Positions 47,610 through 61,404 of a stretch of 64,000 bases of DNA are shown here, piece after piece. Position 1 is the stretch's first letter; each line of letters opens with the position of its first letter. The DNA lies in assembly GCF_051014445.1 (NCBI RefSeq), contig NC_135147.1:25138479-25202478 (forward strand), given 5' to 3'. The position numbers and the translations under genes were made by a program. The DNA is from Colletes latitarsis. Taxonomy: Eukaryota > Arthropoda > Insecta > Hymenoptera > Colletidae. The notes below the pieces were generated by a model. It worked only from the letters and a program-made list of their open reading frames with translations. It had not been told where the DNA came from and did no database searches.

Positions 47610-47720
47610 CGTGAGCGCACGGTCACCGAGACACTAGATTGAGTTGTGACGGCCTGCCCCGCTGCGTCGAGAAACTGCGCGCGCCGTTCTTCTCCCCCTA
47701 CTACCAGCCACTGGCCCGGG
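47610..47720 (-). promoter_or_regulatory. Candidate 5' noncoding exon and promoter region on the minus strand
   Basis: A GC-rich island (CTGCGCGCGCCGTTCTTCTC, GCCACTGGCCCGGGACC) is followed on the minus strand by a splice donor, GCTCACGA|GTAAGTTTTT, at about 47,610. Its orientation and position make it a possible 5' noncoding exon of the GAS1-like gene 2.7 kb away; no transcript proves it. A second GC-richer patch at 45.95-46.25 kb could be an alternative. Confidence 0.3.
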
Positions 47721-48299
47721 ACCGAGAGGGCTACTGACAGACTTAAGCAGAACCTGGAAATTGTTATAACGTAAGTACAGATTCTTGAAATAATTATAAA
47801 GGCCTTGTACTCAACGTAACTGTTACGGATTACCTAAATTTCATAATAGTTATAGATGTTTACATGCAAGAACATTAATTTAAACTTAAACTTAAAGTAT
47901 AATTTGTTTTTATCACGAACACGTTTCATTGCCATTACTAGTTCTATCCTCCACCCACAGGGGTCCAAGGTGCCCCAACCTGCTTGGCTGATTGAGACAC
48001 CAGCCTGGTTCCAACACTATCTCCTTCTCCCCCGTCCTCACCCGTACCCTTCTAAGAGCGACGTCGAACAGTCCCGCATTTAGATGCGTTCCGTTCTTTC
48101 TTACGTTTCTCCTTCTTCCCGTGCCGGCCTTCCATTGGGCTCCCTTTCAGGGCCCTTACTATGTATGTACTTCTATTCCCTACCACGAGCATTCAGCTGG
48201 CTCCTGCGACTCTCAACTCAATTTCGCTCCTTCGAACACGAAGCGGCGGATAGCGCACAAGAGATTAGCTGCTTGAGTACAAATTGAACCAGTTAATCG

Positions 48300-51200
48300 A
48301 TTCTGCGGGGCGAGCGAGAATACCGAAGGAAATGAAATAATTGCCGAGACGAGTTTTCATTTTATCTAAGGTGAATATACCTATTACCGTCACATTTTGT
48401 CTAAATCAAAATAGTACAATTCAGAAACAAAGTTTGTCATCTGCAATTTTTATCGCTGAAAAAAAAGGTTAGAAACACTGTCAGGCGCATGTTTTGTAAC
48501 TTTCGTTTAAGCGTATACCATTTTTACCGTCAAACATACGAAAGGAAGATTCGGAGGAGGTATTTGTTTTTGAATTAACGAGTCGACGAGAGCGCGTGCC
48601 TTGGTTTGCTTAGGATATGCTATTTAGTAGAATCTAGGACCTAAATAAATGCTTTCGGCTTCGTTTGCTTGGGACTAATGTCCTATTGAAGACCCTACAA
48701 GTTTTGCTGAGAGAGGATAGATGGCCCTTAATGGTTATCAATCTGTTTACTGATTTCTTTTACACTTTATAAATACAGTAAAATCATATTTTGCGCTGAA
48801 CAAATAAGTAGATAGCGATTCGCGTTTGTAAGGTTTATGAGGATCAAAATTTCAGATCGTACGAAGCTATTAAAATTAATTTCCTGCTATACAGGAAATG
48901 AGATGGGAGATTTAGATCTGCAAATTGTGATGAAGCACGAAGTACTATGTAGTTGGAATAAAGGATATATAGATTGTCAGATACGAGACAGAGATATACG
49001 AGCGATTAGTCACGTTTATACGAATACTTGGTAATGAAGTATGAGATGAAAAATTGTTCTTGACATTCTTACAATTGACGGAAATTTGATTTTCCTTACC
49101 ACTGTTAATACGTGGTTTCGATTGAGAGATCCACAATCGTTAATTGTACATATTACAAAAGTTTTACAAACACCTAACTCGTACCAATACCTCAACTTCG
49201 TGAGTTGTGCACGAACGGTTAACATGGTTGTTTTTGCTCTTCCTCACTCTGTATTTCTCTTCCTCTTTCGCTGTCAGTTTCTCTCGATGGTCTTTTTGAT
49301 CTTTTCGTAGCAATTGTTCCAAGCGAGAACCCGGTTGAGGCAATAACGACCGCAGGCCCAACCTATCCTGTACCTTCTGACGTCTTAATAAAGCAATCGT
49401 CCGATTTCTTGAAACCCTCCTCCTTTCGCTCCAAGCAACGCTCCCATAGCTTTTCGAGAGATGCCTTTTCTCGTTATTGATCTTCGTTCAACATTATGAT
49501 TCTCACGGCATTCTTAAATTTCTATAGGAACGCTATTTTGAATAAAAATGACAAAAATTTTGTTAATAATATCAAAGCAATACTTAGAAATACAATTAAA
49601 ATATAGAACTAAAAAATTATATTGCATTAATTTTGAATATCAGAAAGTAGAAAATAATTTTTTATCTTCCTTTTTTCCACTGTTTTATTGGATCTGAAAC
49701 AATATTTAACGATTAAATTCTAAATTAAATTATCTATGCAATGAATACATAAATATAATATAAAAATAATTATTTGTCTTGGAGTTTCGGGCAATTATAG
49801 TTCGATTAAAGACGAATTCGTATACACTTTTAACAGATTTATAAAAAAAAAATTTATACGGCTCGTGCTATAAGATCGCGAAAGAAAATTTGTCGAACAC
49901 AAATGAAATGAATGTGCGATTCTTTATTCTATACATAATTTACAATAATTTTGTTTATCTTTTTGTAAAAGAATATTTTATTTAGACCTTCATTTACCTA
50001 TTCGTATAGTTATTTCATCGTAAGCTTACGAGAAATTTACACATTGCTTCAATGAAAACAAAAACATTAATGAAAGTATTAACATTAGAAAGAAGCTATT
50101 ATAATAATGTTCTAGAGCAACATATTTTCAATACAGTTCTTCGAATGTTTCTCGATATTTTTCCCAATTATATATTTCTCTCATTCATACAATAAAACGA
50201 TACAGACTAAACGCGTGGTGTACGAGAACCGAGTACAGATTAACAGGATCATTGAATTTTTAATTGTATATACACTTTACACTTATAAAAATACTTGAAT
50301 ATAAATGTTCAGCATAATTTTTACAAGGATCGAAATGAAAATAAGATATTAATCAACTTAGTAATTTTTATTGTAATCGTTACAAACGTTAAATGCGAAT
50401 TGCCGTTTTCAATTTCTTACGCACTAATACGCCGGAAAGGAAGCGAATGCCCCAAATAAATAATAAACGAAACGAAAGAAGTTGAACGAAACTCGTAAGA
50501 AATGACTGTAAATAACTAGACGAATGAAAAGAGGAAATAATATTCTAATTTCAGTTTCCTTTTTAATGGACAGTATCGATGGTATTAGGATAATGGAAAA
50601 TTCGAACGAAATTAGTACTGTTAAAAAAAAAATATGTCATTTACTAAGCTAAGATATACATGTACTCTAAGGCTGATAAAGTACAACGGAACGATATCTG
50701 AGAAAGAAACTGAGACAATAGAGACAAAAACTTTATGCAACCAATAAAGAAACATGCCAATAAATATATATATATAAAAAAAATTGAATATATTTATTAT
50801 CGAAATTTTATTTTTGTTAGTATATATAATTATTGGAAACATTTTATTGGAAAATAGGACCGATAATCAGTTTCTTCTTAAACATTCTCAACGTCCGATG
50901 ATAAAAAAGTAATAGAAGCTGGCCTTTCCTTTCTGTCACACAATGAATCATGCTTTCACCATACACGCATACAAACATGTTCTTACTTTATTATAGTATA
51001 ACGTAGCTGTACACGAAATTACTTACATGACTACTATATACACTAAGTTTGTTTCTGTTCCTTTACCCTCCAATTTTGAAATTTCTTGCGGTAAATTCAA
51101 TCGAATCGATATTAATATAATACCGAAATAATAATTATATTATTAATAATAATAATAGTAGTAGTAATAGAGCATCAACATAGATATGTATAACAGTGTA

Positions 51201-52560
51201 ACAAATACAGTACATTATATACTTGAAACGAACGTTTAATACTAGATACAAAAGGATCTGCTTATATAATTTAGTAGAATTTCAAAAATTTTGTAATATT
51301 ATAGCGTTAATTATTTATCTAACATTACGATAATTCTGCAATATTGCTATCTTTGTACTATTTTCGCTTGGAAACATTTATAGAAAAAATTTTGAAAATT
51401 AGATATCGATACCGATCGATTTACCTCAAAAATAATTTGAGGTCGAATCGGATCTGCACTTGCGAAGTCGAAATCTGTAAAAACTTAAATAAATTTCCTA
51501 AGGCAAGGGATGGCGGATTGAATCTCGCATGATTAACTACATGGTGCACGCAAATCATTTTTTTTTTATTCATAATTTGTCCCAGTTACCAAGGTCAAGT
51601 TAATTTTTTAAAATGGATACGCATAATTTTCTTTACTTATTTAATTAGCACAAGTCATTTGCAATCGAAATGATATCTTGTTAAAAATTGCTAATCCTTC
51701 TGCATTTGTAAAGTTTTGCCTTAAAGGAAAGTGGTCTTATATCCGCAGAAAGCAATCTACCCAAACACGTTGGAAGAGTTTTGCCATCCCTGACCCAGGG
51801 GCTTAGGGGATGTTCTTCTATTACATCACACTGATTTTGGTCGGTTTTACTCTACTTCAAGCCCCCATCCAATCCCTTTATGTCCATTGGATGAATGTTT
51901 AGTCCATTCCCATCTCATCCTACATTAAATTCATTGATATCTCTATAGAATTCTACAATATCGCTATTACACGTGTCACTGATAATCCCTCTTTCTAGCT
52001 ATTTTGACATAATGAAAGAAGAACGATCCCCTACCAGAAAATTTGCGAAAGCTAATTTTACCACTTAATTCAACATATTTACAAGTTCTTGCAACATTGG
52101 CATGAATTTTCGTAAATTTCAAGGTACATATCACGTAATAGTTGATCTCTGTGTGTGTGTTTTTTTATACAGAATAAAGCAATACAAATCCCGATTACCT
52201 TCGATACGTTTTAAGAATACGTGGACATATTGTGAGTAACCTTACTTGCATCGAAAGTATATGTAACTTTTGTAAATATATACATAAATAGTTTTTAAGA
52301 TTTTTACGATTCATGTTCACCACTCGGACGATTCCAAAGAGTTCAAAGTTTTTAGCATCCCAACTGATTTGAAATTTGAATAGTTGACGTTTAAAAACTT
52401 CGGGTATCTTGTATTTCACATTATGTGAAATGTTCTTTGAATGTTAGTATTTAAAATTTGATTTTCAGCATAAGTTTCTCCCGATTTTCTTATCTCCACG
52501 TATTCTTGATAACTGAAACATCTAACACCTTCCTCACCTTATATTTGTTTCAAGTTAATT
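48300..52560. other. AT-rich region, no gene supported
   Basis: About 4.2 kb of mostly AT-rich sequence. One minus-strand stop-to-stop frame (49,487-49,164) has a charged, exon-like composition but no start codon or clear splice sites. TATATATATA tracts occur near 50,765 and 50,823, and an ATT/ATA microsatellite with TAG repeats at about 51,132-51,170. A GC-richer patch at about 51,770-51,900 (CCAAACACGTTGGAAGAGTT; CCATCCAATCCCTTTATGTC) is unassigned. Confidence 0.4.
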
Positions 52561-52576
52561 AATCACAATTTGGCAC

Positions 52577-55500
52577 TCACTTCCTTGCATCGTCACTGTC
52601 CTCCTCCGAACTATACGCGAACGCAGAATAAACGTATTCCTGATTTGTATTTTCATTTTCGTCATCTAACACATTTTGTTGAATCAGTATTTGATTTCCT
52701 TCAGTCATCATCAAAACTGCACCTTCCAAATCATCCAACTGCATGCTTTCTTCTTTATCTTCTTCATTTTCACTATCTTCGCCGCTCTCCTCGATCTCTT
52801 CATTTTCACTATCTTCGCTCTCCTCGTTATCTTCATTTTCCTCCATCTCATTACTCTCATTATTATCTTCGATTTCTTCGTTTACCTCGTTGCTCTCATT
52901 TTCCTCATTTTCATCGTTTTCTTCGTTTTCTTCGTTTTCCTCATTTTCCTCATTTTCCTCATTCTCTTCATTCTCTTCATTCTCTTCATTCTCCTCATTC
53001 TCCTCATTCTCTTCATTCTCTTCATTCTCTTCATTCTCCTCATTCTCTTCATTCTCTTCATTCTCTTCAATTTCATCGTTATCCTTATTTTCTTCGATAG
53101 AATTTTCGTCATATTCGTGTTTTGTGTCTTCAAAGTCTTCGTCGCTTTGATTCATAAATGTTTCGGACTCAAAAGTCAAAGATTCATTAGCAGACATGCT
53201 TTTTCCATAGAAATTCACTGACTTTGGAGAAGACTGATTTCGAATTTCTGATGAATTACACAATTCTATTCTTTTTTCTGCTGGAGTTACTATTGTGTCG
53301 AGCTTGTGTCCTCCCGACTGTTCCTCGGATATGTTTTCTTGAAGGATGGGCATTATGGGACTGAGGATCGGAGGCCCGTCGTCATCTGACAGATCCGCGT
53401 CATTTTTCCCTGTTTCTGAAACAAATGTTGAATATTTCTTTTGCCCTAATTTGTTAGATTAGCAGAACGGCTTGAATCATGTCAATCACGGTCACACGGG
53501 GGAAAAATACTATCCATACTCAAAATATCAGTAAATATATATATATATATACTACATTTCAATATAAAACAATTTTTTTTTTTTTAAAGAAATAACAAAA
53601 ATTATCATCACATCTCTTTATTTTTCATTTCGTTACCTGTGTCTTTGGTTTCTTGAAGATGTTCTATAGCGAAACACTGTATGTCCTTTTCTTCCATTTC
53701 TAAATTATCTAATTCTTCAGAATCTTCGCTTTCTGAATTGTAAGTAATTTCTCCAGTGGCTCTGGATTCACCTTCGGAATCGTTTTCCTCTTCGCCTTCA
53801 GTACTACTGCCACTGTCCGATTCTTCCGTGTCTACTTCTTCAGCTTCAGATTCAAAATCTCCCTCCTCTACTTCTTCAATTATCGCATCATCTGCTATTA
53901 GGCTTCCCTTTTTATCAAAATTAAGTTTTAAATATTGGTTACATATAAAGAGAAACAAATCAATTATAAAAACATAATTACTTGCGGAACCTTTTCAAGT
54001 CCTGGTGCAATCAAGAGTCTACTGTACTTACTTCCGGTTTTTGCTCGTTCTTCAAATGCTCCTCTTCCTCTTCTTCTTCTTCATCCTCTTCTTCTTCTGT
54101 CTTGCCAGAACAGGTATTAGGATGATCAGTCTCGTCGGTGATATTTTTGTGGCACTTTGTACACGAAGTTTCATTACTCGCATGTCCAATGTGGATACTT
54201 GTATGGAGTAATAACTTACTGCGTGCATTATGATACCTGTCATAGAAGTAAAATCAAATTTTCAATTTCATTGAGTGTATCACAAATAATCTTGAAAAAT
54301 ACGAAGTAAATTAATAAAACAGATCGTAGTACCTGCCACACGTTTTACACGTAAAATTGTTCCCCTCGCATGATAGAATTGCTTCGTGCGTGGCTTTCAA
54401 ATGCTCTGCTAAATCATCATAATCTTTGCAAAGTTTCAGACACACTCCGCAAGTAACCGCGGCTTCTGCTCGATGAAAGCGAATTAAGTGTTGCCACAAA
54501 TGTTTCTTTGCTGGCCACTGTTTTCCACACACTTCGCAGGCACATTCCGTATTCGTTGATTCATCATAAACTTTTCTAGAGTCCTTCCTTGAACACTTTA
54601 TCGAGGGTTTCACCCTGAAATTACGCGTAAACGATTGTAATACTAAAAAGTTGATATTTGTGGACAGACACTCTGTATACACTATCACGTTATAAAATAT
54701 TTACCTCTGAGAAAGCGGCATGAGATTTGGAAGTGGTCTCTGACCTGACAATTGAAGATTTATATCTTCGAAAAGATTAAAGTCAGGAATATTCAAATTC
54801 GACGTAGGTTCTTCCTTTTTAATTTGATTATTATTTTTCAAAATTTCTTCCCGATTATCTAAAATATCATTTCGAAGAGGCAAAAGTTCTACCTGAATAA
54901 AATTTTTTTTTAATTAGTACATAATCGTATTTAATTCCTATTTAATAATTAATCCAAGAAAGTAATGTTTACTTCTTTTCGCAAAATATTTCTTCTGCAA
55001 GTCGCCACATGGCTCCAATACAGCGTTTTCGTACAGAATTGTCTCTTACAATTCTTGCAAACGAAACTCATTTTTCCTCGCATCCTTCTCTGTTCTTCTT
55101 GCTTTAATCTCTTAAACATTCTTTCTGGATCAGTATTGTGCATATTACGATAGTGTTTCGAAAGGGCGTCACTGTTTATAAACATTTCCGGACACATTTC
55201 ACAATCAAAGGTATCCGTTAAAGATCTTCTTCGTTTTGAATCACTAGAATCCTCGTCGCAAAGATCTACATCGTACTCTAGATCATCTGGCTCCTCTTTG
55301 ACAATAATGTCAGGAGACTACAAAGCAAATAATAATCAACTTATTTATTTATTTAAATATGGAATGGACTTTATATTAAAGTAAAGAAATCCGAAATATA
55401 TCAAATAGTTTGAATTTTATGTTAATTTAAAGATGCGACTCTAACGGAGTATGAACAATGAAAGTTCTACCGCATTTAACATTTTTATTTTAAAATCAAC

Positions 55501-58500
55501 TTACTTCCATTTCAAAATCTTCGTTTTTCGATCCAATGTCCAATCTATATTCAAATGCAGCAAGCTGATCTTTTGGAACATTATGTACCATTTCATAATG
55601 ATCCCTAATAGCGGAATCTTCCGTAAAAACAGCTAAACACTGCTTACAAGTCCGAAATACTTTCCCGTGACATTTTTTAGTATGATCAAAAGCTTTCCAT
55701 TTTGAAGCATACTGTTTCCCACAGACCTGACAGGTGTTTGGTCTTGAAAGAACACTAGAATGTACTTCTTCCACGTGACTTTTAAGTTCTTTAGGATCCT
55801 TCATTGGGATTAAACATACTCCGCAAGAAACGCCAATTTCATTACGGTGAAGCGACAACACGTGCATTTTTAATTTCAGTTTATTCTCAACCGTGTCGCC
55901 ACAAAAGTCACAGACATTCGGGTTCGTATGATACCTATGATCTTTCCTATGGGCTTCTAAATCTTCCTTTGTTCTGAACAACTTTCTACAAACTCCAAAA
56001 TTGCAAGTTAAATCTGGGTGATCCATATGTTTCACTCTATTGTGTGTCATAATGCCTAATTTTGAGGTGATGGTTTCATTGCAGAGATGACAAGTATATG
56101 TACTATGGTGATTCTCAATGTGCTTTTGTAAACTGGCACGATCCTTAAATATTCTTTCGCAGGCTCTGCATCTCGTCAGCAATGCTCCGGGATCTTTTCT
56201 ATAATTCTGACATCCTTTCATATGTCTACGCAAAAGGTACCGTTTATGAAATCCCTTATTACATTTTTCACAATAATGTAAACTGACTTCCTCGGTTTTA
56301 AATTGTCTATTATTTTTCCCGTCTTTTCTAGAATCAGGTTCGTATCTATGAATTTTTGAAATATGAGCAGCCAAGTGATCCTTCGATGCGCTAGTTTTCA
56401 AGCAGTAAGGACACGTCACGTCCTCGTGACCTTTATGAACCCTATTTACGTGTTTCCATAAGTGCGACGTTCTTCCGTAGCATTTATTGCAGAGATCGCA
56501 AGGGAAAAGCCCATGAACGATTCGTCTATGATTACATAACTTTTCTAAACTAGTGAATTTCAAATCTGCACAGAGTTCGCAATTTAATTCCGTCTCCCTG
56601 ATTCGTCCATCTGCTTTATGATCGTTATTCTCCATTCCATTGTTGCAAGCCTCCTCGAAACCGTGAATTTTTCTATGTCTGGACATCTTAGATTTATTCG
56701 AGTACGGCCTTCCGCATATATCGCAACTAAAATCGCCGTTCGTCAACGGCCAATGTTTCGATTTTACGTGAGTACTTAATTGTAACACGTTCGGAAACAC
56801 TTTTAGACACACGCCACATATCAACGGAACCGTGTCCGAATGAACACCCATAACGTGTTTCCAGTAATCCACTCTGCTGCCCCAAAGTTTACCACAAATT
56901 TCGCAAGTATTCGGAGACGAGCCTTGAATCGCGTGATGCTGAATGTGATCATTTCTAAGCGACTTTGTCGCGAAGATTTTACCACAATCTTCACGATCGC
57001 ATTTTATAGCCGGCTCGTTACAGTGGGAAGAACTGACGTGTAACCAACGTTCCCATTTACTGGGATGCGAGCTACCACAAAGTTCACAGACAAAGAAAAG
57101 ATGATATTGAGCTCTGTTTCCACCGCCATTTAAATTGGATGGATTTAAAGAGTCCCCTGTTGACATTAGCTGTTCAGACCTGTGTGCATTTCTTTGATGC
57201 CGTATTAAATGATCCTCGTTGGGAAATGATTTATAACAAATGTAACAATCTACTTTGTCCCCATCTTCTTCGTAATCAAGTATATGTTCATTACCATTTA
57301 TATTTTCCCCGTAGTAATTACTATTCAACTGGACGAAGGTTGCAGGGTCGTAATTTGGATCTACATTATGTATAGACACATGTGCGATTAACTTCTTTCT
57401 AGAATCGTGCTGTCTACCACAAATCGTACAGCTATACCTTCTTTGCTCGGAAAGTAATAATTTTGAACCACCATGATACATGTTTACGTGATTCAGAAGT
57501 TGTGTATTGTCTGCACAGATCTTCAAACAAACACCGCACGCAAACGCTGCAAATTCTTTATGAGTGGCTCGAATGTGAAGCCAAAGAGACGCGCGGTCAT
57601 TAAAGTCACGGGTACAGATTTCGCAAACGAATACTGTTTCAATTTCAATGAGGTTCTCTTGCCCACTCTCGCGATCCTCTTCCTCATTTTCAGCATTTAC
57701 CTCTGGGGATAATGGAAACTCGGAAGAAGTTTTGCCCTCGAAATCAAGATCCATAGATTCGTTCCAATTCCGAGAAACGATCTTTTTTAAACACTTATCG
57801 CTTTCTATGATAGGGCACGGATCAACACCGTGTAAAGTTTGAATGTGTCTGCTTAAGGAAGACTTGAGCGCAAAATCTTTTTTACAGAGAATACAGACAA
57901 ATGGCTTATCTGTATTGTGAATCGCTTCATGCTCTTTCAAATCATCAACTGACGTGAAAAGTTGAGGACAGCTTTCACAGTACCATTTTTTGTCGTTTCT
58001 CATGTCTGTATTTTCTGTCGAACGAAAAAGAAAATAATTCTATTTCCTCCCAAATATCCAAATGTAACGATAATATATGATTAGGAACGCGCGATTTAAT
58101 GTTCAACTTACCTGTTTTTGGTAGCTTTTTTGGTTTGCAATTCGTTGTGAACTTGTCTTCAAAATCACGTTTAAGGCTGTCTCCTTTCGTTAATGCTTGT
58201 TTCAAGATTGTCAATTGAGGATTTTTAGCTAGCTTCGCTTCTACGCTTCTGAAAAAAAAAATGAAAATATACAATTTACCTGCGAATCCATTACCAATCT
58301 TTGGCCTGCTCCGTCTGACAAGGGTTAATAACCGTACCTATAATCTTTGCTATCGTCGTCGCTACCAATACTCGACGCTTCGGAACTATCCACGATTTTA
58401 TTATCCCTACTATCATTTTTCCCCAAATGATCTAATCTCCGTTCTTCAACGCAGATCCTGCCATGAAGATTCAATTCCATAGGATCCGTGCAAATCTTTC

Positions 58501-61404
58501 CGCAAGCATTGCACTGACATCTATTTTCCGGACGATAGGAATTGTTTACTGGAACCTCCGTGGGCGCTGGAAGACCAGCATGACGTGATTTTATATGTTC
58601 TTCCAAATTTATACGGGTTGAGTAGATCCGGGAACAATAACCGCATGTCACTGCCGGGTGGCCTCTAATACAAAGATCATTATATCATGCGTAAATGGAA
58701 AAATACAAAATGCACTTATGATTAGTACTTTGTAGTTAAGAAACAAACCTATGAGTCGTTGAAACATGGCCCCAACGATGTTTTGCGGTTGAATAAGATT
58801 TGTGACAAAGATCACACTGATAGGGTCTCTTATAGGAAGTATGATCGTCTGTAAGAACTTTTTCACCGATCACATCACCAGCCCCAACGTGAATGCGCGC
58901 ATGCAGAGATAAATGGCCCTTTGAACTGAATGCTTTGTTACACAAAGAACAAACGTAAACTTCATGTTGTTGAGATACATGCTGTAATAATGGATCGTAA
59001 ATTATGTTTCTACAAATCATTTAAAACACTTCAATATTGCAATTCAAGGACGATGCTTTTTCTGTTTATATTTAAATAACATACCTCCGGCAAGCTATTA
59101 GAAAGTTCTTGATGTCGCGATTCTGATTCTGCGGGTTCTTCCGTAACTATCGAAGTCATTTCCAAAAAGTCACTCGGATTTGTTTCCATATCCATTTCAT
59201 ACTCTTCTGAACGGCGATCCTCAGAATCATCTACTAGCGTTGCTTAAAAGATAAACGGAAGAAACACGATTAAATAATTTTTTCTTTATTTTTTAATGTT
59301 TGTATGCAATGTGTTTATAAACAAATAAGAAAAAAATGTTCCCAGGAATTAAAATATGAAGGTACCTTCATCCGTGCCACTGTTGTCAACAATGTCTTCT
59401 GTCTCATGGTCAACCTCCTCATCGAAATTTAATCTAGGTGGTGTGCCTAAGGCAGCATTTGGATTGACAATAGGAGCCTCTGGAATCAACATTGGTATAC
59501 TTTCCTTTCTCTTTGACAGCTGTAAATCATTGCCACATGTTAGGGTGGTCGCAACACCTCCAACCTAAAACAAAATGTGGAATTATCAGTGCTCCATTTT
59601 TCATATATGTAAAAAAAAACAATCATTTTCTTAACTAAAATTTAAGTAAATACTAATTTTTAATGATATTACATTTTTGAGGGAAACAAAAAATAGAAGA
59701 ACTCTCTCAAAATTATTTGGATGTAATTTTACCAATTCTGAGGGTGGTAAACATCTTTCCAAGAGGGCCACTGCATTGACACATGCTGTTCTAAAATCAT
59801 AGAAATTTTCCAAATTGTACATGCACCGGTAACAGAGGCATTTTGGTAGACGATCATCTTCTGCAATCTGTAATTAAATATTTGGATATTAATGTAGTAT
59901 CTCTTTGGAAAGTTATTTAAAAGTAAAATTAATATGTAAGTTTGGTAGATTACATAGGAAAAACCTAGATATACATAAAAACACATCAAAATATTATTTT
60001 ATACAATTGACATTAATAATAAAAGTATTGCCATAAAAATTGTTTAAATACTTATTATGTATTTGATAATGATGTAATTGATTCAAGTAACAATTATATA
60101 ACTATACACAAAAACAGAATTCTTATATATTTAAAAAAGAAATATTATATTTTAAAGGTATTTGATTTATTTTTAAAAATATTATTGTACATTCTTATTA
60201 TACATTAGTTAACTCAAAATCATTTGTTACATAATAGGTTAATTTTTATAAAATAAAACTTTTACATTAATTTTTATATAAAGCATTGTGTGGGAAAACA
60301 CATACAACACTCTTGCTCAAAATTAATAAGGGAAGAACATATTGAAAGAAAATATATATAAATACATATATAGAAGGAAATAATGTGAAACTTCAAGTTC
60401 ATTGAAAATTTATACAAAATAACAGAAAATAATTACATGTATTAATAATAAATATATATCATTCAAAATTAATAACAGAATTTTAACTTGTTAAATGATA
60501 AGGCATAAAGAACATTAACAAATTAAAGAAAATTTATATATATAATAGGTTCTAAAATATAAGTTAGTGAAATTATGATACAAACAAGCATAGTTTAATT
60601 TAATAGAAAATAATAAAAAATGTTGAAAACAAAATAGAAATTACTTTATTTTTGTAATAAGATATTGGTTTTGATGATTTTAATTGTTTAAAAGTACAAA
60701 TTGTTATGACATGATAAATTCCAAACATGTACAACTAAAAAGAAGAATTATATTACAATTATATAATAACAATAACATATTATGTATAATAATATTATAC
60801 TAAAGTATATGTTAAAAAATAAAACAAAACGAAATTGTTGTGCAACTTTTAAAAAATTAGTACGTTTACTAATTTTTCAACTCTTTCAAAAAAATAAAAA
60901 AAAAAAGATTAACGTCAATATTAAACAGTGTATTTAATAATAATCGCCAAGAAAAGGCAACTATATACGTGCAGAAAATATACAGAAAATCCTACGGAAT
61001 CAAACATTTCTAATTGACTTTAACGCGGAAGGAGATAGAAACAAAAATGTGCAAGCTCGAGACAACCAAGGAATACACGTTATAAAACACGACGAAAAAT
61101 CATTATTCGTAGAAAAACGTTTTCGTTGGACGTGTGAACTAAATGCCAACAAACGGGAACGTTGTACGTCGAAAAGAGAGACATTATTTTCTAAACAACA
61201 ACTTGACACGGAGCGCGAGCAAGTTCGATAAAGAAGTAACGTGTAATCTCGTACACGATGAAAACGAACCTGAAACGGCAGACAAGCTTGAATTTTGTCA
61301 ACGAGCTGTCTATTCTTGCCCTCTTGACCGAAGATGTCCATCTTGACGGCGTCGTAGGATGCGCAAAGTCTGCAGAGCTCCTGATAGCGTTCCCTGGGCT
61401 CCAT
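52577..61404 (-). CDS. ZAD-domain, about 30-finger C2H2 zinc-finger protein
   Basis: Likely nuclear DNA-binding regulator; the ZAD is an insect-expanded dimerisation domain. Fourteen minus-strand exons keep phase throughout: 61,404-61,270; 59,867-59,733; 59,564-59,366; 59,242-59,085; 58,981-58,749; 58,664-58,338; 58,248-58,112; 58,014-55,505; 55,317-54,973; 54,892-54,705; 54,614-54,333; 54,236-54,032; 53,907-53,637; 53,415-52,577, for about 1987 residues. Residues 1-90 form the ZAD (CRLCASYDAVKMDIFG, CLCYRCMYNLENF). Four fingers lie in exons 5-6, 22 in the 2.5-kb exon 8, two in exon 9 and about four in exons 11-12, one split by an intron. Some are degenerate (LHGRIC, HVATC). The C-terminal part is strongly acidic, with an (EEN)n run. 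The exon 13 acceptor (ATAAAAAG) is weak, and the stop overlaps a GTGAGT, so the 3' end is least certain. Ortholog not identified. Confidence 0.88.
52890..53070 (-). repeat. 9-bp coding minisatellite, (Glu-Glu-Asn)n
   Basis: Some 17 units of GAAGAGAAT, with GAG/GAA and T/C variation, code for EEN repeats in the acidic tail of the ZAD zinc-finger protein. The reverse strand gives open frames rich in FSS, FIL or HS repeats over the same bases, which are artefacts. Confidence 0.9.
59990..61269. other. First intron of the ZAD zinc-finger gene
   Basis: The 1.4-kb intron between ZAD exons 1 and 2 (59,868-61,269) is extremely AT-rich. The minus-strand frame continuing exon 1 past 61,270 is intron read-through. 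No other feature was recognised. Confidence 0.5.

Noticed and set aside
47856..48287. Overlapping + strand frames of 67-94 codons near 48 kb
   Set aside because: Three frames are open at once in a GC-richer patch, none with family features or splice support.
52570..53221. Long + strand frames rich in FSS, FIL or HS repeats
   Set aside because: Antisense of the (EEN)n coding repeat; the minus-strand frame is in phase with the zinc-finger exons.
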